64,000 nt of DNA from Pseudoroseomonas ludipueritiae (lineage in GTDB: Bacteria > Pseudomonadota > Alphaproteobacteria > Acetobacterales > Acetobacteraceae), in contig NZ_JACTUZ010000008.1 in NCBI RefSeq assembly GCF_014490445.1, forward strand, positions 1 to 64,000, given 5' to 3'. The notes below the pieces were generated by a model. The model was not told the DNA's origin and did not search any database. It worked only from the letters and a program-made list of their open reading frames with translations. Position numbers and translations under genes: made by a program. Positions 32,502-40,100 of this stretch are shown here, piece after piece; the first letter of the stretch is position 1; each line of letters begins with the position of its first letter.

Positions 32502-32846
32502 TTGGCACCACGCCGCCCCCGCGACATCGACGCCGAACTGCGCGCCCTGCAGGACAAGGCGCGCCAGCTCCGCACCAAACAGAAAGCCCAACTCGGCGAG
32601 TTGCTGCTTGCCACCGGCGCCGCCGACGCGCTCGATCCCGACACCCTCGCTGGCCTGCTGCTGCACGGCCTCGAGCAGGCCAAGAGCAACCCGCAGGCGG
32701 CCGAGAGCTGGCGGCAACGTGGAGAAGCCTTTTTTCGCCGCGAGCGCGCCAGCACCAGTGGAGCCGGCGAGAGCAAGCCTGCGAGCACGTCTTCCCGCCC
32801 TGCGCATCGCGATGCGGAGGACGCGGCGCGCCCGGCTGCGGAGTAG
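32502..32846 (+). CDS. traC: TraC-like conjugal transfer protein
   Basis: This 114-aa protein starts at TTG 32502; no ATG is close. The N-terminal part is a charged helix (DIDAELRALQDKARQLRTKQKAQLGELLLATGAADALDPDTLAGLLLHGLEQA), typical of the small TraC protein of Ti-type transfer regions. The C-terminus is a Ser/Ala/Arg-rich tail. It helps the relaxase or relaxosome at oriT. The 3' end overlaps the likely traD start at 32812 by 35 bases. The order traC-traD-traG supports the call. Confidence 0.75.
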   Translation: MAPRRPRDIDAELRALQDKARQLRTKQKAQLGELLLATGAADALDPDTLAGLLLHGLEQAKSNPQAAESWRQRGEAFFRRERASTSGAGESKPASTSSRPAHRDAEDAARPAAE

Positions 32847-33147
32847 CCAAGTCATCGCCCGTGTCGAGGCCGCCCGCGCCCGCGGCGATGCCCGCGACTG
32901 GGCGGTCGAACGCCGCGCCCGCACCCGTCACCTGATCGAGCTCGGCGGCCTGGTGCACAAGGCCGGGCTGGTGGAGCTCCTGGAGGACGACCGCGCCACG
33001 CTGCTGGGCCTGCTGTTGGCGGCGGTCGGGCAGCTGCGCGGCGGCGGTGACGAGCCGCCCGAAGTGCTGCGCGCCCGCTGGCGTCACACCGGCCTGCGCG
33101 CCTTCCAGGCCGAGCGTGAGGCGGCGGAGGGAGCGGCCCCGCCATGA
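32812..33147 (+). CDS. traD: TraD-like conjugal transfer protein
   Basis: This is a 111-aa protein from ATG 32812. The conserved core is ERRARTRHLIELGGLVHKAGLVELLEDDRATLLGLLLAA, the recognisable Ti-type TraD block (LIELGGLV.KAGL..D.RATLLG). It overlaps traC at the start, and its TGA overlaps the ATG of traG at 33144 (ATGA). The much longer frame upstream runs through the DUF4268 pseudogene and is not real. The role is an accessory one in the relaxosome; the biochemical function is poorly known for the family. Confidence 0.78.
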   Translation: MRRTRRARLRSSQVIARVEAARARGDARDWAVERRARTRHLIELGGLVHKAGLVELLEDDRATLLGLLLAAVGQLRGGGDEPPEVLRARWRHTGLRAFQAEREAAEGAAPP

Positions 33148-34804
33148 CCGCCGTCCTGCACGGCCTCTGGCGCCTCGCCATCACCCTGCTCACCCTGCCC
33201 TTCGCCCTGATCGCTGGCTCTGGATCTGCGCCCGCCTCGTCGGCTCCGGCGCCCTCCTCGGCGGCTTCCTCGGCCTGCTCTGGAACATGGTCCTGCTGCA
33301 GCCACCCGACCTCCGCCACGGTGTGGTCGGCCTGCTGCTCGGCGGCCTTGTTGGCCTCCTGCTGGCGCTGGTCAACCTGGTGGGTCCTGTTTCCTTCGGC
33401 CGCGGCACATCCGCCACCTCGCACGGCTCCGCCGCCTGGGCCGCACCGCGCCAGCTGCGCCATGACCTCGCCGCAGCGGCGCTGGTGCGGGATCCGGCGG
33501 CGCTGCTGGTCGGCCGGGATCCCGGCCGTCGTGGCAGCCTGCTGCGCTACACCGGACCCGCCCATCTGCTCACCATCGCCCCCACCCGCTCCGGCAAGGG
33601 CGTCGGCACCGTGCTGCCCAACCTGCTGCTGAGCGACCGCCCCATCCTCTGCATCGATCCCAAGGGTGAGAATGCCCGCATCAGCGCCAGGGCAAGGCGG
33701 CGCTTTGGCCCGGTGCATGTGCTGGATCCCTTCGGCGTCTCTGGCCAGCCGGCCAGCCGCTACGATCCGGCGGCGCTGCTCGACCCCACTTCACCGGATC
33801 TGGCCGACGATGCCGCGACGCTGGCCGAGGCACTGGTCTTTGATCCGCCCGGCCAAGTCTCCGAGGCGCATTGGAACGAGGAGGCCAAGGCACTGATCTC
33901 CGGCCTGCTGCTCCACCTCGCCTGCCGGGGCGCCCAGGGCCAGCGGGGGCTGCCGGCACTCCGTCGCCTACTCACCCTGCCGCCGGATGACTGGCAGGTC
34001 CTGCTGCGCGCCATGCTGGCCGATACAGCGGCCGCTGGTGGACTGGTCAGCCGGGCCGCGGCCCGCCAGCTCGGCAAGGCCGACCGCGAGGCCGCCGGCG
34101 TGCTCTCCTCGGCGCAGCGTCACACCCACCTGCTCGACAGCCCCAGGCTCGCCGCCAGCATGGCGCGCTCGGACTTCCCGTGGGCTGACCTGCGCCAGGG
34201 CAGCGCCACCGTCTTCCTGGTGCTGCCGCCCGACCGCCTCACCACCTACAGCCGCTGGCTGCGCCTGCTGATCGCCCAGAGCATCCAGCAGCTCGCCCGC
34301 ACCCCGTCCCTACCCGGGCAGCCGCCGGTGCTGCTGCTGCTCGATGAGTTCGCCGCCCTTGGCCGCCTCGAGCCGGTGCTGCAGGCGGCCGGGCTGATGG
34401 CGGGCTTGGGCCTGCAGCTCTGGCCCATCCTGCAGGACCTCGCCCAGCTGCGCGCCGCCTATGGCCAGAGCGCCAGCACCTTCCTCGCCAATGCCGGGCT
34501 GCTCCAGGTCGCGGCCCCGGCTGACCTCGAGACCGCCCAGTGGCTCTCCCAGGCACTCGGCAACAGCACCATCGGCTTTGCGACCCACAGCAGCTCCCAC
34601 TCCACCTCGGACAACCCGGAGGGGCATGGCTCCACCAGCCACGGCAGCTCAACCCAGCGCGTCGGCCGCCCCCTGCTCACCCCTGACGAGGCCATGCGCC
34701 TGCCCGCCGACCAGCAGGTGCTGCTGCGGCCTGGGCAGCGGCCCGTCCTCGCCCGCAAACTTCGTCATTATGCCGACACCGAGTTCCAGGGGCTGGCCGA
34801 CTGA
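33144..34804 (+). CDS. traG: TraG/VirD4 coupling protein with an N-terminal frameshift
   Basis: The expected start ATG 33144 overlaps the traD stop and encodes MTAVLHGLWRLAITLLTLPFALI, the first membrane segment. The frame then leaves the family. The rest (RWLWICARLVGSGALLGGFLGLLW onward) is in another frame, rejoined if one base is restored near 33212. Downstream motifs are Walker A APTRSGKGVGTVLPNLL, ILCIDPKGENA, Walker B PVLLLLDEFAALGRLE and the TraG tail LTPDEAMRLPADQQVLL. It would link the relaxosome to the secretion channel. Because of the frameshift it is either inactive, translated from a GTG at 33047 with a different N-terminus, or a sequencing error. Confidence 0.85.
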
Positions 34805-34853
34805 GTGCGTCCAGCTGGTGCTGGATCCCAGTGGGGCGCCCCCTTATCATCCG

Positions 34854-34872
34854 GTCGTACGTTTTGTATGAC
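34854..34872. promoter_or_regulatory. operator candidate of the AbrB/Doc toxin-antitoxin pair
   Basis: GTCGTAC-GTTTT-GTATGAC is an inverted repeat with one mismatch, 10 bases before the antitoxin ATG. The AGGA ribosome binding site (34873-34876) follows. The position suits autorepression by the antitoxin. Confidence 0.45.
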
Positions 34873-34882
34873 AGGATGATCC

Positions 34883-35110
34883 ATGAGCGTGGTGACGGTG
34901 CGCAAGCAAGGGAACTCGGTCGGCATCACTTTTCCGGCCGAAACCCGCATCCGCATGGGCTTCGAGGTCGGCCAGGACCTGACACTGGTCGAACTTGCCG
35001 ACGACGTGAAGTTGGTGAAGCGCAACCTCAAGCTGGAGCGGCAGCTGGAACTGGCCCGTGAGGTGCGGCGCGAGCAGGCCGACGCGCTGCAGGAACTGGC
35101 CAGGCGGTGA
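34883..35110 (+). CDS. AbrB/MazE-type antitoxin
   Basis: This 75-aa protein begins MSVVTVRKQGNSVGITFPAETRIRMGFEVGQDLTLVELADDVKLV, a classic SpoVT/AbrB swapped-hairpin DNA-binding domain (residues 1-47). A charged C-terminal helix (LKLERQLELAREVRREQADALQELARR) follows and would mask the toxin. AGGA lies 6 bases before the ATG, with an inverted repeat upstream. The stop overlaps the GTG start of the Doc gene (GTGA). It neutralises the toxin and represses the operon. Confidence 0.85.
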   Translation: MSVVTVRKQGNSVGITFPAETRIRMGFEVGQDLTLVELADDVKLVKRNLKLERQLELAREVRREQADALQELARR

Positions 35111-35820
35111 CCGACCCGGAGTTCCTCGAAGCCGACGCGGTTGCCTTCCTGCACGACTGGGCGCTGCGCGAGTTTGGAGGGGCGCAGGGAATCAAGGATC
35201 CAAGCTTGCTCGAGAGCGCTCTGGGGCGGCCGCGTAACAAGCTGGCCTATGCTGGGTCAGAAGGTGTGGACCTCTTCGACCTGGCGGCCGCTTACGCCTA
35301 CGGTATTGCCCGTAATCACGCCTTCAACGATGCCAACAAGCGCACCGCCTGGTCCTGCTGTGTGCTGTTCCTCAAGGTGAACGGCATCGCGCTGAGGATT
35401 GAGGCGACGGAGGTGGTGGAGCAGATGGTGGCGCTGGCACACCCGCCCGACCGGCAGGCGCAGGTCGACTTCGCGCAGTTCCGCACTGAGTTCACCGGAG
35501 AGCCCGGCGTGGTGCGCATCGTCTGGTTGTTCTCCCTGGTGCTGGGGCACAGCCGCTGGCTCTGGGCGCTCTTTGTGCTGCAGCAGGACCTGCCGACGGT
35601 GCTGCGCTGCCACCTGGCTGCCTTTGCGGCGATGGGTGGCGTGCCGGCCGAGATCCTCTACGACCGCATGCGCACCGCGGTCACCGGCAAGGATGCCGCG
35701 GAGGGCATTGCCTACAACCGCACCCTGCTGGCCTGTGCCCGCCATTACGGCTTTCTGCCCAAGGCCTGCCGTCCCTACCGGCCGCAGAGCAAGGGCAAGG
35801 TTGAGCGGCCGTTCCGCTAA
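35107..35820 (+). CDS. doc: Doc (Fic-fold) toxin fused in frame to an IS21 IstA fragment
   Basis: The start is GTG 35107. Residues 1 to about 112 are a Doc toxin: EFLEADAVAFLHDWALREFGG.QGIKDPSLLESALGRP, and the Fic motif HAFNDANKRTAW near residues 74-85, which would phosphorylate EF-Tu in known Doc proteins. From residue about 114 the frame reads QAQVDFAQFRTEFTGEPGVVRIVWLFSLVLGHSRW...ILYDRMRTAV...CRPYRPQSKGKVERPFR, the catalytic core of an IS21 IstA transposase. The last Doc residues are therefore replaced by about 125 transposase residues. The catalytic motif is intact; whether the fusion folds or still binds its antitoxin is unknown. Confidence 0.85.
   Translation: MTDPEFLEADAVAFLHDWALREFGGAQGIKDPSLLESALGRPRNKLAYAGSEGVDLFDLAAAYAYGIARNHAFNDANKRTAWSCCVLFLKVNGIALRIEATEVVEQMVALAHPPDRQAQVDFAQFRTEFTGEPGVVRIVWLFSLVLGHSRWLWALFVLQQDLPTVLRCHLAAFAAMGGVPAEILYDRMRTAVTGKDAAEGIAYNRTLLACARHYGFLPKACRPYRPQSKGKVERPFR
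35452..35820 (+). mobile_element. IS21-family istA fragment
   Basis: This is the rve core of IstA (QVDFAQF, YDRMRTAV, YRPQSKGKVERPFR), cut off by TAA directly after VERPFR where family members continue. There is no N-terminal helix-turn-helix and no istB. The 280 bases after it (35821-36099) contain no gene; a possible further transposon relic there is too degraded to name. Confidence 0.75.
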
Positions 35821-36099
35821 GTCAGGGCCTTCCAGGCTTGATTGTAGAACCAGATCTGGAGCTATCATCCGGGCTGCAACAGCGCCACATTGCTGTGCTC
35901 CGGACGCCGTGGATTGGCATAGAATAGAGGCTCTGGCGTAATTTCCGCGCTTGCCATGCTGACTACGCTGGCGGCTAGAACTGACGTGAGGCCGCCTTGC
36001 TAAGGGCCCGCTCTGTAGCCAGCGTGGCTGACTAAACCTGTGGGTGCGCCTGCCGCTGCCCTTCACCGTTCGTCGCGAACAAACAGGAGTCTGCATACC

Positions 36100-36735
36100 A
36101 TGTCTGCACCCTGCCTCTTGGCTGCGCGCGCCGCTGGTTTGGCCGGCACCTTCCTCGTCTTGGTGCCGGCTGTTTGGTCAGACAGCACCAGGGCGGACAT
36201 CGTCAGTAGCCAGCGTCCATGCACTACACAGCAGAGACAGGCAATCGACGCCGCCATCGCGAAGGCCCGTCAAGGCCTGCAGAAGGCGACCGAAGCCCTT
36301 AAAAAACCAACGGAAGCAGATACTGATCGCTTCACCCGCTGGTTCGGCGCACCTTCGAGTGATGCCGCGGAGAGCGTGCGCCATGTGTACGAGCGAGCTC
36401 TCACTATGATGAACTTTCAGAGCTTCTGGTGCCCTATCGTCAACTCGGACGAGCTTCAGTGGAGCGTGAACGAGGTGGCTGCGATTTGGCCCCCGACTCC
36501 CACAGCGATCTATCTGGCCCCATACTTTTTTGACATGGCGACGACCGGTGCGGATTCGAGGGCTGGGACGATCATCCACGAACTTACGCACCAGGAGAGC
36601 GTCGGCGGCACGAAGGACGTCGAATACGGCCAGGAGAAGGCCAAAGCTATGGCGCAGAACAATCCGTCGCAAGCGCGGCGGAATGCTGACAACTACCAAT
36701 ACTATGCCGAGGACCTTCTGTTCGGCCTGCAGTGA
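36100..36735 (+). CDS. secreted M35-like (Asp-zincin) metalloprotease
   Basis: The start is ATG 36100, giving 211 aa. A signal peptide is visible (MSAPCLLAARAAGLAGTFLVLVPAVWS), with export to the periplasm or outside. The catalytic region is GTIIHELTHQESVGGTKDVEYGQEKAKAMAQ near residues 150-180. HExxH supplies two zinc ligands and GTxDxxYG the third (Asp), as in the deuterolysin/peptidyl-Lys metalloendopeptidase family. ARRNADNYQYYAEDLLFG follows, matching the family's NADxYxxF end. A preceding frame from 36040 lacks a signal. It sits between the IS21 fragment and the giant genes. The substrate is unknown. Confidence 0.85.
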   Translation: MSAPCLLAARAAGLAGTFLVLVPAVWSDSTRADIVSSQRPCTTQQRQAIDAAIAKARQGLQKATEALKKPTEADTDRFTRWFGAPSSDAAESVRHVYERALTMMNFQSFWCPIVNSDELQWSVNEVAAIWPPTPTAIYLAPYFFDMATTGADSRAGTIIHELTHQESVGGTKDVEYGQEKAKAMAQNNPSQARRNADNYQYYAEDLLFGLQ

Positions 36736-36744
36736 TCCTTATCG

Positions 36745-37033
36745 TTAGCGGAGCACCATCATCAACAGGGCGGGATCTGTATCCGCCGATACCTGCACGA
36801 GGGCTCCAGCCAATTGGATCTCGATGCAGGGCGGTGAGAACGGCTTCCGCGACGCTGCACTGGATTCCTCCACGATCGGCACGAATGAGGGTGTTGCGCC
36901 ATGCCGCATCTCCCGCCGCCAGGTGAACACCTGCTGCGAGCAGATCTGCCAACGACGCGCCACCTCGGCGATGAAGGCGCCGGGTGCGAGCGTCGGCGGA
37001 TCGTCAGGCGCCGCCCGGGAACCGACACGTCAA
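36745..37033 (-). pseudogene. IS66 tnpA remnant
   Basis: The minus strand reads RVGSRAAPDDPPTLAPGAFIAEVARRWQICSQQVFTWRREMRHGATPSFVPIVEES, then PPCIEIQLAGALVQVSADTDPALLMMVLR. This matches the second half of IS66 TnpA. It is a different lineage from the TnpA at 25872-26285 (QQVFTWRREMR instead of GLLYTWRREL). No tnpB or tnpC follows. The interval 37034-37180 holds nothing else recognisable. Confidence 0.7.
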
Positions 37034-37180
37034 CACAATGACACGGGGCCAATCGTAGCAAGGGTCAGACCCCCGGGCGGCTCCGACATTCTCACAGTCG
37101 TCGCTGTTCAACGTTACACCAAATGTTTTACCCTCGGTGTCGCCTTCGATGACTGTCCAGAACGCCATTGTCTATCTCCT

Positions 37181-40100
37181 TTATCTGGTCGACGAGGCCG
37201 GGCGCGGCGGCACCCTGATTTCGGTGACGTAGCGCGGACTGCTTGCTCCGAAATCCTGCACGAATTCAGTGCGAGCGGTGGGCGGCCGGTGCGCCCGTTC
37301 CTCCACGAACAGCGTAAGCGTTAAGCGGTTGGGATCGAGCGCAACGTTGGGTACGCGGAACCCGGTCCTCCAGCACGCATAGTCGCCCGTCGCGCCGGAC
37401 GCGGCGACCGACTGCGCGCGCAGCCGCACGGTCCTTGTTTGCGGGTCTACCCCCACAAGGCGCACGTTGACGCGGGTCACCACTGCCTCATCAATGAGCT
37501 CGACCATGCTGAGGTCGGGTTCGGGTTCCGGGCTTGCCGGTCCGGAGACCTCCACTCGCACGATTGAGTGTTCGCGGGAATTGGGGTCTGCTTCCACCCA
37601 CACCGCCGTCTGACGCCGGGTCAGCATCTGAAACTGAAATGGATCGCCCGGGAACGAGACCATCAAATCGCGCGGGGCTTGCTCCTGGTAGCGCACCACG
37701 CCGAGGCGGACGAACGGCGAGATCATCGGACCCGGGTCGAGCGTCAGATCGACAAACCACTGCTCACGATCGATGTCAAAGCGCGGGGTGAAGGTAAGAA
37801 GGTCGACGTTGAGGTAGCGCTGAATTGGCTCCGGCTTCATCTTGTCCTCTCCGTTGCCGCGTCCTCTCTTTGTCGCACCATCCTTGCTGCCGGTGTCGGG
37901 GATCGGCATTGGCACGTTCTCGACAAGACGAGCGGCGTAGGGGCCTGTGTCCTGGCTGTCCTCGGCATCAGCGGCCGGCAAGTCGGCGAACACGCTATTG
38001 GGTATGCGCCAGTCGCGCCACCCCGCCATCGGAAAGGTCTCGATAGGGTCCGAGCCCCAGCGCGAGATAAATGGGCCAGCGCCGGGCAAGTCGATCTCTG
38101 CAAAGCGGTCAAGCGTCATGTAGTCAACGACCGGGAGCACGGGATTGGTCTCCTGCGTGCTGGGGCGCAGAACGTCGGGGGCAGGGCAAGGGAGGCTTTT
38201 CGGCCGCTTCACCGGCGGCCACAGAACGATGCCGAGCCGCTCGCCCTCGCCGGAGGAGAACCAAGGGCGGGCGAACCATAGGCGCACCACGTTGACCCGC
38301 TCCACGGTGGTCGCAGCGTCGGGGTAGCCGCGTGACCCCACCGGGCGCTCTCTGATTGCAGGGTGCGCCTCCGCCGCGGCAACGGGGCTCGCAGGGCGAT
38401 CGGAGGCGGGGATCCAGATCGGGTCCGACCATCCGGTCGCCCGCACAGTCTCCTCCGCTGGAAGCGGCTCACTTGCCTGGTACAGCCCACCGCGGATGAA
38501 CGGCCGCGTCGCAAAGCCCGCGGCATGACTGGACACGGCTCGGATCTTTACCCTTATTCTGCGCGCGCCAGTATCAGCAAAGAGCGACCCGATCTGCGCC
38601 GTGACCCCGTTAGGTGAGGTAGGGGTAATTGCGTCCGGGCGAGCGAACAAGGCATGGAGCGAGAGCAACGCTTCCCCCGTCGGCTCCATCGCTGCATCGC
38701 GCGCGGCCTGCGAAGCAATGTTGCCGAACTTCGCCCACATCGCCTCGCGCGACGCAAAGGTCACGGCACCCGACTGCGACACCTGGAAGCCGTACAGTTC
38801 GCTGTCTGGGATGTGCAGCGCGTCCGGCGCCGAGCTCCTACACGGGTACTTGCCTAGCACCACGTCGGAGGGCGTGCGCTTCTTGTCCGGGTCATCCATC
38901 TTCTCGCCAAGCGGAGCGATCCCGCACACCACCACTTCAATTGCCTCGGTAGACGGGACGTGTATGCGTATGAAGCCGCCGAGGTCGACGGCGGTGCCGC
39001 CGGGTACAGCGTTCGCCGCAGACGAGCCACCCACCTGCCACGCCGGCGGCAGTGGCTGGGCGCGCTTGAGTATCGCTTCACCGAGATTTTGCCCATCCTT
39101 CTGCAACGCCGTGTCGACCCTGCGCAGCGCCAGAAGGTGGGGAATGGGATGCAGCACGGGCCGGGTGGTCGCGTGCATCACCATCAGCGTACGCACGCGT
39201 GCGAGTTGAGGGATGGGCCGGAGCATCATTACCTCGCGTAGGCGCTTGGCAAGCACCTCCAGCACGGCCTTGCCGACGGCGCGCAGGCCTGCGATGCCAC
39301 ACTGGGCGAGCTCTGGGCACGGGTCGGCCGGTGCCTCCTCCAGCCCCTTCACTTCCGTGAGCCCGCCTTCCAACCACATCGTCGCCGCAGTGTCGATCAG
39401 CTCGCTCCACGCGACCATCGTCTGCACCGACGGGAGCGGCCACAAGTCGAGCTCGCGCCGATCGCCCGGCGCAAGGCGTACGACCACGTTGATGCAGCGG
39501 CAGCCCTCCACAACTACGTGCCCGCGCTGTTCGATCGTGCTCGTAGGCAGTAGCCCGCCAGGGCCGAAGGGGACCCGCTCGACGGTGACGGCGATCGGAA
39601 CGACATTAGGGTAGCGCTCCGCCTCTACCAGCGGGACGACAAGCACCGGCCCATCTGCATCGCGTGCAGGATCCTCGCGCCGGCGCAGGCGTAGAACGAG
39701 GCTTTGTGCCATTGGATCGGGGTAAATCGGGACAGTGCGGCCCTGCACTACTGTCTTAGTTGCAAGGCGAGCGAACACGCCGTCTCCGGCCCGGGGCACA
39801 GGTGGTTTCTCCTGCTTGCCCTCAGCAAGCATCTTGGACCAGCGCTTGGCGTCGTCCAGCCACGTGCGCCCGTCGTCGAAGGCGGCATTGCCGATCGCGA
39901 TCCTGTCCGCCGCGCTCGCCTTGTCTCTGCGCAGGACTGGGAAGCCACCCCAGGCAGCGTCGGCGTGGATGTCGCGTAGCCCATCGGCGGGTCGCACCAC
40001 CTTGGTCGGCTGGTGGTACGCGTCGCGCCAGCGCGGGATGCGTTCTACGACCTCCGCCCTAGGCGCCTTACTCGGGAAGCAGCCTTGTGGCGCCTCGTCG

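Noticed and set aside
31603-32811. Extension of the traD frame upstream to 31603
   Set aside because: It reads across oriT and the frameshifted DUF4268 relic in mixed composition; only the part from 32812 matches TraD.
36824-37324. 166-codon plus-strand frame
   Set aside because: It overlaps the IS66 tnpA relic and the 3' end of the giant pair on the opposite strand; no protein-like pattern.
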